DNA of 64,000 nucleotides from Orbilia blumenaviensis (taxonomy: Eukaryota > Ascomycota > Orbiliomycetes > Orbiliales > Orbiliaceae), in assembly GCA_036872755.1 (NCBI GenBank), contig JAVHNS010000017.1:744001-808000 (forward strand), given 5' to 3'. Each line of letters opens with the position of its first letter. Position 1 is the stretch's first letter. The position numbers and the translations under genes were made by a program. This document shows positions 23,849-35,000 of this stretch, piece by piece. Below the pieces are notes generated by a model that worked only from the letters and a program-made list of their open reading frames with translations, made no database searches and had not been told where the DNA came from.

Positions 23849-25192
23849 ATGCCACAGTCGAGGAGACCTCCGCCATCAACGGCTTCATCGAAAGGGAAAC
23901 ATTCCAAAAAATCCGAAGGCTCTAAACAGCGACATATTAATCCCAATATCAATCCATCGACGGGACAGGCGCAGTATAATTCTAATGCGAACAATACAAA
24001 GACCTCGAAACAGGACGGTACCAATGCTACGAATAAGAATATCAGGAGGAAGCAGACGGACCCGCGGGTCCTGTCACAATTCAAAGCCATCTTGAACACC
24101 TTCCAGCATACCTTTTCACATCTTTTCACCCCCCAACTTCCAGAGCTCATACAGTCCGTCAAGCAGAGCCTGTATCTCAGAGACTATGTGGCCGCTTTCG
24201 ACTCTCCCGAAAAGCTACAAGCCTACGCCGTCCGATGGAGCGTTGCTCGAGCTCTGGCGTACTTTGAAATGATAGCCGGACTCGACATTGGCGTTGACTA
24301 TGACAATAACCGGACCTTGTCGCCGTCTTCCAATTCGTGGTGGTGGTCTGAGGATGTTACACGAAATTTTAGTCGACGTCAAGATAAACTCAGTGTCACA
24401 TGTATCGGTGGAGGGGCTGGCGCTGAGATAGTTGGAATGGCCGCAGCATATTCTTTCTTAAATCCACCAACTGCTACTACTACTAGTACTACAACTGAAG
24501 ACAAGCTGGAAGAGGGAGATGACAAAGAAACTGAAGCTACAAATGAGATTGGAGCAGCTATTCCAGCCTCTGGGGGATTAGATCTGACATTTCTGGACTT
24601 TGCGACCTGGGCACCGATCACCGACTCCCTCTATGCTACCATTACAAGCTCGGACTCTACTGCACAGGGATCGATATCTCCAAAAATTTCCCTCAATAAT
24701 GCAGAGTTTTCCGCTAGGTGCTATCAACAAGATGTTCTCACCCCTCTTTCAGACACCACTACATCCTCGATGGCATCGGCTGACGTTGTCACGATCCTAT
24801 TTACCGCTGGAGAACTCTATTCTCAATCCCCGACCGCCACAACAAAGTTTCTCATGTCTCTCCACGCTCTCACCAAGCCCGGGGCTCTACTCGTGATCGT
24901 TGACTCCGCTGGTGGCTTCGAAGATCTAGATGTATTGAGCAAGAAAAACAAGCCAGAGACGGGTTCCAGCAGTGCAGGAACCCAGTCAAACAGCGCCAAT
25001 ATCGGCGGTTACAAACTCGGTTTTCTGCTCGACAAGACACTGACAAACCACGAGCAATGGCAAACAATCGCCAGTCAAGATGCCAAGTGGTGGCGAGTCC
25101 CTCAGGAGCTGAAGGACAGCAGTGGGTACCCATTGGAGCTGGAAAATATGCGCTGTCTCATACGAGTTTATCGCAGGAACGACGACCATTGA
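23849..25192 (+). CDS. BMT6: 25S rRNA (uridine-N3) methyltransferase, BMT6-type
   Basis: SAM-dependent methyltransferase of the Methyltransf_34 group; yeast Bmt6 makes N3-methyluridine at position 2843 of 25S rRNA in the nucleolus. Intronless, 447 aa from the ATG at 23849. The frame is open 23 codons further upstream, but that part is a Leu run from T-rich leader sequence, so the internal ATG is preferred. Residues 1-70 are basic and low in complexity. The conserved region begins at DPRVLSQFKAILNTFQHTF, with LYLRDYVAAF and AYAVRWSVARALAYFEM, then SAM motif I (VTCIGGGAGAE), the LDFATWAPITDSLY segment, DVVTILFTAGELYSQ, and FLMSLHALTKPGALLVIVDSAGGFEDL. The C-terminal half has no insertion except a Thr/Glu-rich loop. 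Family assignment is confident; the exact rRNA target is transferred from yeast. Confidence 0.85.
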   Translation: MPQSRRPPPSTASSKGKHSKKSEGSKQRHINPNINPSTGQAQYNSNANNTKTSKQDGTNATNKNIRRKQTDPRVLSQFKAILNTFQHTFSHLFTPQLPELIQSVKQSLYLRDYVAAFDSPEKLQAYAVRWSVARALAYFEMIAGLDIGVDYDNNRTLSPSSNSWWWSEDVTRNFSRRQDKLSVTCIGGGAGAEIVGMAAAYSFLNPPTATTTSTTTEDKLEEGDDKETEATNEIGAAIPASGGLDLTFLDFATWAPITDSLYATITSSDSTAQGSISPKISLNNAEFSARCYQQDVLTPLSDTTTSSMASADVVTILFTAGELYSQSPTATTKFLMSLHALTKPGALLVIVDSAGGFEDLDVLSKKNKPETGSSSAGTQSNSANIGGYKLGFLLDKTLTNHEQWQTIASQDAKWWRVPQELKDSSGYPLELENMRCLIRVYRRNDDH

Positions 25193-26144
25193 TTCATTTC
25201 ATTGTTATTTTATCCTTCTATTTTATCACTCTCCCTTCTTTTCCCTATATATCGACATTCCTATATTCGCCCGGAAGTATCTTTTTTTTTTTTTTTTTTT
25301 TTTTTTGATACAGCAAGATATTAATATAATAAGCTTATCCGCCTGCATTATTGGTACCTAGGTATATAAATTAGCTTAGGGCGTTCCTGCAGCCGGGTCT
25401 GTGGCAAAAAACGTTAAACGTTGCATGGGAGGGATCAGCTGCCCGTATGGTGGACCCGAAATTAGCACAGCTACCACATTTTCACATTTTCGCCCAAACG
25501 AACGAACGAACAGCTTTTTGATAGCGAGCTTAGCAGAACACCAAAATCACTCATCTGATAAAATCCGGCGCTAAAACGAGTTGGACGACCTTTGTGCGAA
25601 CGAACCCAAAAGTCTTATCAACAGATCTCTCTGTTTTTCCGTTGCTATTGCTCTCCAACTTAGCTTAGCTAGCTTAAGGATTTAGCTACGGACTTACTAA
25701 AGCGGCTGCTCCTTATTCAGCCCAACCCTGAATCCTGCCGCCAGCCTTCCCCCTCACCTCACCACCTCTTCTTCTTTCATATTACATCTTTCCTCCTGTT
25801 CTTCAAGCTCCTGCTTTCCTCCCATCGATCTATCCAACAAACTTTCTTAGCTCTCTCTCATTGGGACGCGAGTTCTCTATTGTTGTCAACAAAAAAAGAA
25901 TAAAGTAGCAACAGATGACAGTTCTTACAGGGACACCGTTACCCAAATCCATCTTGTCAAAGTCTGGATTTCTCTAATTCTCCGCCTTCTTCGTTTTCCA
26001 TATCTCTATTCAAAACCCGTCTAAAACCCGGCAATCAACAACATCAATCCTTTGCAGGAACAATAAGAAACAGGAACAAGAAGGAGTGGAGAAAGAATAA
26101 AAAAGAAAGAAAAAGACAATTATTGGATCAACCCAACTATCAGG
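25193..26144. other. Intergenic region with poly-T tract
   Basis: Holds the methyltransferase 3' end, a 25-T tract at 25282-25306, a perfect TACCTAGGTA palindrome at 25355-25364, and a CT-rich then AG-rich leader for the amine oxidase gene. No gene seen. Confidence 0.5.
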
Positions 26145-27822
26145 ATGACCCTCGCTGAGGTTTCATCCGAGAGTGATGGCGAGCCACTTAAAAAGGTCAA
26201 GGCCTTGGTCATTGGAGCCGGAACTTCTGGACTGAGGGCTGCTGAGGTATTGATTCAGGCGGGATGTGAAGTTAAAGTTCTTGAAGCTCGAGATCGAATT
26301 GGTGGACGGATTGCTACTTCTTCGAAGCTTGGGCTTCCATTGGATCTGTAAGCACCTATATTTATGTGATTTTTCTTTCTTGCATCTGCGCCTATTCATA
26401 TGTATCGTCTTGTTCTATCCGTTCTCTTATATCTGACTCAATTGTATATAATATAGCGGTGCAAACTGGATCCACGGCAACATCGGAAACCCAATACTCG
26501 CAATTGCCGAATCGGCCGGTTCAAGCTACAGCATGGACGAACTCGACGACACCATAGTATTTGCCGCCGATGGGTCCTTACTCCCTAAAAGAATGGGCAA
26601 CGAGGTCGTCACCAAGATGTGGGACTATTTTGAAGAAGGGATCATTTACTCTGCTCAAAACGCGGCTACAATCCAATCCGGCATCAGCTTTATGGACTAC
26701 TATAAAGAGAAGGTAGCAGCAGAAGGATGGGACGAGGAAAGAAGCGCTTATCAGATTCAGGTCGCGGATTTGCTAGGAAACATAGTAGCTACGGAGATCA
26801 GGAAGCAGGATTTTAGGAATCTTCATATGGAGGAGCCTATTCCTGGGGACAATCTGTTCTTGTCGTCGACCTACGGACCCGTGATGGACCTTATGGCGCA
26901 GACGGTCCTGAAGACCGAGGGGTGTTTAGAGCTTGATAAACCCGTTAAAGCTGTCGAGACGGTTCAGACGCCAAATGGACCGGTTCATAGCGTTTATACC
27001 AAGGATGGGGAGGTTTATACTGCTGATGCGGTTCTTTGTTCTATCCCCTTGGGCTCGTTGAAGCAGGATAGGGTTAAATTCAAACCTCCAATTCCAGAGA
27101 AGATTCGACAGTCGATCAAGCATCTTGGCTATGGGTCGTTGGAGAAGGTATCCGCTCCAAATCCTGCTATACAAAAACCCTTCAGAACATCAACAAGCTA
27201 ACTTCAGGATATAAAGACCTACATAACCTTCCCAAAGGCCTTCTGGAAAGACGGCGCAAGCTATTTCGCCTTCCTCGCCGACCCAGCCACAGACTCAGAC
27301 CGTCGTTCCATCGCTGCGATCTCCCTCGCTCACATCCCAGAACCATATGCGCAACCAACGCTCCTCTTCTACACCCACGGCGAAACCTCAAAGCAAATTA
27401 CCTCCATCCTCCAATTCTCATCCTCGGAGGAAGAAGCACGGGCTAAGATCCTAACCTTCTTCCATCCATACATCTCAAAACTACATAACTACTCTCCCAC
27501 AGACCCAGACTGTGTTCCGCGCGACTACATCTCTACAAACTGGCTGAACGACGAATACGCCGGTAACGGGAGTTACACGAATTTCCCCGTTGGACTGGTA
27601 GACGGTGTTGACGATGTAAAAACCATTGAAGCGGGAGTTGAGGAATTGAAGCTATGGTTTTGTGGAGAGCATACTGCGCCGCTTTTAGGGCTTGCAAGTG
27701 TTAGTGGGGCTTATTGGGCTGGTGAGATTGCGGCGAAGAAATGCTTGGGGGCTTTTGGGATTGGTACTGAGGCTATGGTTGTTGGCGGTGGTGTTGCTGT
27801 TGAGGGTATTGCTCCGGTTTGA
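26145..27822 (+). CDS. Flavin-containing amine oxidase (polyamine oxidase-like)
   Basis: FAD-dependent enzyme oxidising an amine, probably a polyamine, to an aldehyde with release of hydrogen peroxide. Exons 26145-26347, 26457-27147 and 27208-27822; introns of 109 and 60 bp, GT-AG, the second with a GCTAAC branch site; 502 aa. The N-terminal dinucleotide fold (ALVIGAGTSGLRAAEVL, Gly24 to Gly29) is followed by the acidic strand end and FAD loop (EARDRIGGRI), then LGANWIHG, which also spans the first splice. The mid-region holds CSIPLGSLK, and the C-terminal FAD-binding segment reads LWFCGEHTAPLLGLASVSGAYWAGEIAA. No signal peptide and no SKL-type peroxisomal tail (it ends APV), so a cytosolic location is likely. 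It could act on polyamines (Fms1-like) or on another amine; the substrate cannot be read from the sequence. Confidence 0.9.
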
Positions 27823-28447
27823 ATACCGTGTTTGGTTGGGACTGAATGGTAGCCTTTGACTTCTTTTTTTTGGAAGGCAAACTCAATGTTTCCCAATGAA
27901 ATGCTTTATGGGAACTGGAGTGATACTGTCGACAGGGATTTCTTCTCACTTAGTATTTAGCGGAACGACAGTGAGGGGAACCGTTAGCTATAGCCATCCA
28001 ATCCAAGTGAGGTCCTGTTCACATGGTGTCGATACACTTCACGGTAAAAAACTACACCTTTAATGCAGCATAATATGTGCAGCAATGATTAAAGCTTAAA
28101 CCAAGCTTACAAAGACTTATTCACAGCTTTGCACAACAGTACTTGTAATGGTGTAAACCTTCCCTTGTAGAAAGAATCCCGACCCGGGACATGATAAAGA
28201 ATAAGTGTAGACTATGTACAATGATAATATCCCCGCAGTGGGCCTGCGTCATTAGTTGATATTTCCTCTCCCATCTCTTCCCGCAAAAAAAGGAAAAATT
28301 TAAGTGCGGAGATAACAGAAGGACCTGGTATCATTAATCCAGATAAAAAAGCCCTTCAGTGATTTTTTTCTTTTCCGTTATTGCTATATTACAAACCCCT
28401 CCCTCATCCCAGAAAGAGGGAAAGGATACTCCTCCACGTTAACGCAT
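27823..28447. other. Convergent intergenic region
   Basis: Lies between the stop codons of the amine oxidase and prohibitin genes. AT-rich 3' untranslated sequence on both sides; no gene seen. Confidence 0.5.
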
Positions 28448-29501
28448 TCACCGCAATCCAAGGAGGTAGCTTCCTCCCTTCCCTTCGCTGCCGCCGGGTA
28501 GGTAGGTAACATTGGGATTGTTCGCCAACAGCTGTGCAATCTCTTTAGCGGCATCGATCTTTCGGATCTGAATAACGCCATCACCGCTCTTTTCGATAGC
28601 TTTGGAGATGGTTTCGGCGGACTCGGCTTCTCCTTCGGCACGGATGACGGATGCTGTATTTCAATGATATTTATTAGCATACCCCCCCTCCCTTCTGTAA
28701 CCAGTATAGCAGCAAAGGAATCGAAAAAAAATGGGACATACCCTGCCTCTCCTGCTCCGCCTTCTCAACAATAAACCTCGCCCGTTCCGCATCCTGCTGC
28801 GCGATCTGTTTCTGCTCAACCGCCTTCGTGAACTCCTTTCCGAAGGTCATATGCGTGATACTGACGTCCTCAAGCGCGATGTTGAACTCATTCGCTCGCT
28901 TGAGAAGTTCGGCTCGGATCAGGTTCGAGACTTGCTCTCGTTGGGTGATCAGTTCGGCGGCGTCGAAGCGGGCGACGATGGCTTTTAGAACTTCGTTACC
29001 GATCGAGGGGAGGACTCTTTCGTCGTAGTCGAGACCGAGGGACTATATATATGTATATCATGTATATTAATTATATCGTTCAGGTATTAGATAACTTCCT
29101 CCTTAGAAGAAAGTTTGAAGCTAGATAGTTGTATAGTGAATTGGATATGGAGATATATAACATAACATAACATAACATACCTGATAAATCTTCGGCAACT
29201 TCCCAACCTCAGGTCGATGCAAAACCCTCAACGTCAAACTGACCATCTGCAAATCCTTACTTCCAGTAGTAGTGCTGATATTCCTAGGCTTCGTTCTGAC
29301 ATCGTAGATGATAGCCTTCTGAAGCCACGGGATAAGGAAATGAGTCCCCTCGTTCACAACTGTTTCTTTAACTCCGCTTAGACGGTCGAAGATGACGGCG
29401 CGGGAACCGCCTTTGACATCGTAGAGTGAAGCTTGCATTAGACCGACGCCGACGGCGGCAGGGACCGCGAGGCGGTAGATGGCGTTTAGGGCGGTTGCCA
29501 T
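28448..29501 (-). CDS. PHB1: Prohibitin 1
   Basis: SPFH-family subunit of the ring-shaped prohibitin complex (with Phb2) in the inner mitochondrial membrane, which holds the m-AAA protease and scaffolds respiratory complexes. Exons 29181-29501, 28742-29042 and 28448-28653; introns of 138 and 88 bp, GT-AG; 275 aa, normal for Phb1. The N-terminal membrane anchor ([17 protein letters not shown]) leads into the SPFH domain, with [38 protein letters not shown] and [19 protein letters not shown]. Then come [14 protein letters not shown], a [16 protein letters not shown] helix and the coiled coil [23 protein letters not shown], ending with [11 protein letters not shown]. The tail carries an extra Gly/Ser-rich bit. 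The first intron opens with four copies of a GTTAT-type pentamer. Identification is secure. Confidence 0.96.
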
Positions 29502-30714
29502 TGTTGTATGGGGGGTTCTTGGGGTGAAGGTAGGTGCACGGGGATAGCTTCGGGGTTTTTTGAGTTGACGTTTCGTTTTTTTTTTTTGTTGCAGACGTCT
29601 TTTGGGGCCGAAGTCTAAAATTTTGTTAAGGCGGGGATTGTGGAGGGGGAAGCGAAGGCGCGGAGATAAGCGGAACGCAAAGCTAATGCGGCGAAAATAC
29701 CACAGGCTTACCCACAGTATTACTCGCTTCATGAATTCAAGAACAATTCAATTGTCCGCTTGGGCGACAATACTACGGATCCGTTAATATATAGCTACGG
29801 GGAATTTGTATATTGGAAGGATATGTATTTATGTATGTACGTGTAGATATAAAGACTATTTGTTAACTGTATAACAACGGTAGCAGCTATGGGGCCGCTG
29901 AAAACATGAGCAGGCCATCATCATCTCAATAATCGATGTTAACGGGCCTACTAATTTGGAAGAAAGAAAAACAAGAAACAACGCTATGAGTGGGATTATA
30001 GTTATAGTAGCGAGCGGTAAAGACAGTTCTGGGCCGGCGCGATGCATGGTTGGAGTTAGTAGCAGTAGTGGTAGTACGAGAAAAGAAGAAAAAACGTGAG
30101 TATAGAGGAGAGTAAAAAAAAATATCTTTTGATGCAGCCATCCGAGGAAAGGAAATATCAACAGCGGATTTAGGAAAAGAGAATATATAAAAGGCGAATC
30201 TGCGGGGCTAAAAATATGCAGACGTTGTCGCTATAGGTGAAAGAAAGAAAGAGAAGACAAAGCGATTAAAAGGAGTTTGGGTGAGTGGGTGTCGTGACGG
30301 GCATCTCTGTAACGAGAATGGTGGACGCTTTAGCTTCAGTGCTTGTCCAGAACAAAAAAAAATGATATAGACGGGGAGAGAAACAGCAAAAGAAAAAGAA
30401 AAAAGAGAACACCAGGCAACCTCCTCCCTTTGTGGCTATGATTTCGAGTACTGGAAAACAAAACAGACGGAGTAAAAAATAAGCCCAGAACACCATGCTA
30501 TATAAAGATCCCTATGATGAGTGTGAGAAAAGAGAAAGGGTGGGATTAAAAGGAATTTCTGAGCAAGGGGGTGATGAGTACGGGCGAATGGCGGAGCGTC
30601 GCATACAAGGCTCGCGAACCGCTTGTGCATTAATATATATACAACGACGGGCACACGCCAATAGTCCTCTGGCGGCATCGACGAACGGCTTGGTTGGGTT
30701 CTGCAGAAATCCTA
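29502..30714. other. Intergenic region
   Basis: Upstream region of prohibitin and 3' region of the G-alpha gene, both read on the minus strand. A/G-rich on the plus strand between 29.9 and 30.5 kb. Open frames here (29856-30161, 30266-30496) are hydrophobic translations of T-rich sequence and are not called. Confidence 0.5.
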
Positions 30715-32085
30715 TTATAAGATCAATTGGTGGAGGTTCTTTTGTAGGATGACTAGATACCGTGTTAGCTATCGCGAGTTTTAAAATGCGGTGACATCAT
30801 CGACTTACTATCCTGAACGCTGGACATCGTGATCTTGAGAAGGTCTGTATCGGTTGCATTGGTATAGTGCACATAAATGTCCTTCGAGGGGTTCCTATTG
30901 AGCCTTTTGAAGTTGTCGTGGAAAAACTCGGAAGCTTGTTTGTATGATGCCGGATCGCCAGTGTAATCTGGGAAGTACTTCTTCACCGGCGAGGCACTGA
31001 TCTTTTCTCGGAAGAGGTCGATTTTGTTCATGAACAGAATGATTGATGTTCGTATAAACCAGTGCGAGTTGCAGATCGATTCGAACAGCATGAGAGCTTC
31101 CTGCATTTGGTTCTGTGCATTTTGGTCAGCCGTGAACTATAAATATCCAATTATTAGAACTACGTACGGCGTCCTTGTCCTCAACGAGGCATTGATCATA
31201 ACCGCTAATAGCGACGAGAAATAGAAGAGCGGTAACGCCTTCGAAGCAGTGGATCCACTTCTTTCGCTCAGATCGTTGGCCACCAACGTCGAACATACGG
31301 TATCTTAGCTGGCCAAGATCGAACTCCGTCTCGTTGATTCCTGTTGTCTTTAGTCTTGATCTTAGAATATCCTGGTCGTTCGGGATATAGTCATGGGCGA
31401 AGATTCTATCTAATTCCTCATAGTAGCTGGATAATTGTTAGCGTCACTGATTGGTATACGATGTGGTATTGAGGAAACTCACTATGACAAGTTGTCATGG
31501 AGAGCAAACTCGTTCCCTCGGGCGACAGTCTGTTGAACTCCGGCATCGTTCCACAGGGACTTCAGGGGTGCAAGATGATCCTTAGGCATTCTTTCTCCAC
31601 TGCTAAGTTCTTTCTGGTTCAGGATCAAAGAGACATGTTGCTAAAGGCGCAAGGGTTAGCCAAGTGTCTATGTATGATCATGTCAGTCGATCCGTACCTC
31701 ATTTTCAGCCTTCTCGAATGCTAGGCCGAAATGCTCCATCTGTTCCAGAACAAGTTTCATAGATTCTGTGACATTCGTGAATATTATCCCACGGTATCGT
31801 TCTCTTTCACCCTTCTGAAACCCAGCGGCGTATATCAGCTGCATCTGTTTAAGGATTGTAGATTTCCCACTTTCACCAGCACCTGTAACATGCACATATA
31901 CGGTTAGCTAACGGCTTTATTATTGAGAAAGCTCGAGAGGGGTAGAAATGGTCATGGAACCGACCTAACAGCAGTAGCTTGACTTCCTTCGCCATTCTTT
32001 TTTCGTCCTGTTTGAGCGTACGCTCTATCTCCCTCGACCGCAGCCTTTCGGCTGAGTCATCGTGTGCATCTCCACCCATGCACAT
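30715..32085 (-). CDS. Heterotrimeric G-protein alpha subunit, class II (GNA-2/GanA-like)
   Basis: GTP-binding switch that couples membrane receptors to downstream signalling at the plasma membrane. Six exons: 31965-32085, 31698-31882, 31483-31640, 31168-31426, 30809-31112 and 30715-30752; all five introns are GT-AG; 354 aa, the usual size. The P-loop GAGESGKS is residues 41-48. Switch I contains RSRLKTTGI, switch [14 protein letters not shown] with the catalytic Gln, followed by the NKID base-recognition motif (FMNKIDLF) and the second guanine contact as TNAT instead of the more usual TCAT. The start reads MCMGG, so the Gly2 myristoylation site of classes I and III is absent, as in class II fungal alpha subunits. 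The [22 protein letters not shown] stretch also fits class II. The short last exon gives the C-terminus NLHQLIL, without the cysteine at the fourth position from the end found in class I proteins. Confidence 0.94.
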
Positions 32086-35000
32086 CCCGAGGAAGGACCC
32101 GAAGAGCGGAATCTTGGATAACTTAATTTTGACAGTGCCCTAAACGCGGCAAGCGTATTGGTCTGCGATTTCTCGCAAACTATATATAAAAATATAAAAA
32201 AAGGAAAGGGAGGAGGAAGGGGAGAGAGGAATGACAAAAGCTTCCTCTTCGTCCCGGTGGTTCGGTGTAGTCGATATAATTCTAGTGCTCGACGGTGATA
32301 TATAAACGGAGTTTGGTGCAGTGAATCGAACGACTTCGAGATAGCACAACCTTTTTTTTTTGTCGAGTGTAGTTGGTGAGTAATAGGTCCGGATAACTGG
32401 CAGCTATTGAATCGGTTTGCGCCTTTTTAGAGGATATGATGAAGATAGACCGGGGTACAGCGGTAGCGATCGATGGCCGGCTTGGAGTCTGGATAGAACG
32501 GATGAGAGATTTGAATAGCAACTACGGGTTTGATCGGTTATAGGAAACGTTTGAAGCTATCAATCGATATCCGGGTTACAGAATTCTAGAAATTCGGCCA
32601 GGAGCGGGAGACGGACAGCTCCGGTGATGGACGGACGAAAGGGAGAGGCTCCTGAATTCTCTGCAGAGCGAGCGAGCGAAATGAAGGTGCTGGTGATGAA
32701 GGGCTGGAGATACTGGTTTAGTAAGGTGGGAAGGGAAGGCACACTTTTGTGTGGTCGTTGTTAATTATAATGGCTGTTGGGCTGCAGGCACTTGCGGTCT
32801 GCGTTTCAACACCAAGCCGGAAACTAAGGCGAAAGGAGCGACTGCTCGTTCAGGAAGTCGGATAGCTTTACGGAAGGCGAATGAATTCAGAGAGCTGGAT
32901 CTGTCGATATTCTCCAGGCGTGCTTCCGGGAAGGTAGGAGGAAGGAAGTAAGGAAGTAAGGAAGGTATCTTTGTAGGTGTGTTATGTATCCGGGTGGGCC
33001 GAGATGTTATCGATTTGAAATCCTGGGGTACATACGTCCTGTCCTATACTGACTGAACATGAACGATGCAATGATGCCCTGCACTAGCGCTGACGCCCAA
33101 ATGAGATGTCAATACTCCGTCCCGTACCGTCCTGTCAAGAGAGGAATAAATTCTTGTGCTTGACCAAAGCAAGATCCGGGGAACGTTCGAACGAAATTTA
33201 GGAAAGAAAAGAAAAGAAAAAAAAAAAAAAACCTTTTAAAAAGCCTCGAGAGAGCGGCCGGACGAGCAAAGGGCGCATGCAGAGTATTATAAGGCACAGC
33301 TGTTTTAATTTAAAGTATGTGAATGGAACAATGAGCAAGAAGAAAAAGGAATCTCATGAACAACCGTGGTACAAAATACCCACTAACCAGGCCGAAAGAG
33401 ACAGGAAGGTCTTGGAAATACCCGCGACAGAATGATGAGTGAAAACGGCCACGGCACGCTCGCCTACTCCAGATTCATCATGGCGTTTCCGCGAAACGGG
33501 GAAATTGGCTTGCAGAATAAAATTCTGGATACGAGGGGCCCGGTGATGGGGTTTCCACAAAGTTTCTCTTATCAGGCTGAAGTCAAGATTTGGGGCTCGG
33601 AATTCGGGGCAACCGGACTGTTCGTCCCAATTGCTGCTCCCACTGCTTCTGCTGTAGTGCACGCAATAATTCAATGCAGGGAGGGCAATGGAGGAGGATG
33701 GGCATACGAAACCTAAACCACGGGACCTGTCCTTCCTCCCAAGAAAATTCCTGGCCGCTGTCCGGCGTCGTCGTGTGCCTTGTCAGTTGGGCACGGACCA
33801 CAGAGGGAACAACCAAGACCGAAGATTCGGCCTAAACTGAGGCAGGAAGCAACAGGAGCCGCCGGAAAGGCATAAACAGAGGGATGTGCCCCTCGGAGAA
33901 TGAATGAATGGGCGGGTTGAAAGAAATTGGCGGTGCAAGGTCGAAAGACGACGGTTATAGATCCGCCTGCCCCATGGCCATATTGTCCCTCATATGGGTG
34001 GAGCAACTAAGATGGGGAAATGGGGCAGACTATGATGATGATATTAATGCAATGCAGGCAGGTGTCAATTGGGTCCAGTGGTCAATAGCCTCAAAGCCCC
34101 AACAGAGCACGCTAGCTTCGAAGCCATCTCTTGCTGCTATAAGTTCCTGTATTAAGAAACCAACTCGGGGTAATGGTACCTTGCGGTTGGAATAACACAA
34201 CATTGAACAGCGGGTCCAATAGCTCACATGCCTACAGACCAGGACAATAGTCAAAGCTGTTGTCCCAAAGGCTGTATGTAATGACTAACCTGTACCTGTA
34301 CATTGGCACACATCGATGCACCCGTTTCGCTGGCTTCCCGAATTCATAGGGAAAAAAGGAACACAAAGAAAATCAGATCATTTCCATCAATACATGCAGC
34401 AATTTATAGCCTTGATCCATCGATGTGGATCAGGCTACACTTGAAACCTGCACAGTCGCCGCCAGACAGGAAGCAATTGTGGAGCTGAACTTTCGAGTGT
34501 TACCGCGCCATATCGGAGCAATCGATGCTACCAAGATATATTGACAGTTATCAAAGCATGCAGGTACCAGTACCTCTTGTTTGAATTGATGGGTGCTAGA
34601 AACAATAAGGAAACTTAACGGCTAGGAAATACCTTGTTACCTACCGAATTATAGTCCTATTAAGTTACACAGTGTCCCCGAGAAAGCGATATCGTCAGAG
34701 GCGTTATAGAAGCAAAATTTGAGGCAAATCAAGTATTCGATCGGCAGCCAAAATGGTAAAAGAATCGTCTGATGTCAACGTCGTGTCTTTCTTTCGTTTT
34801 TGGTAGAGCAGGCGAATCGGCGGGCTGATATATGTTTGCCGTTCTTGAAATCCGAATGAATGCCCGACCCGATGCGGGAATTGCCTTCCTAGGACTTGTT
34901 ACAGGTTATAAGTCCTGAGAGTGGGAAGTCGTTAAGAAGAAAGCGGAGGAAGAACAAAGTCTATCTTTACAGATTTGTCGGGGTCGCATTCGGCAGATGA

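Noticed and set aside
28384..28680. 98-codon minus-strand frame over the prohibitin 3' exon
   Set aside because: Out of frame with the prohibitin C-terminus, which is fixed by conserved residues and the splice at 28653.
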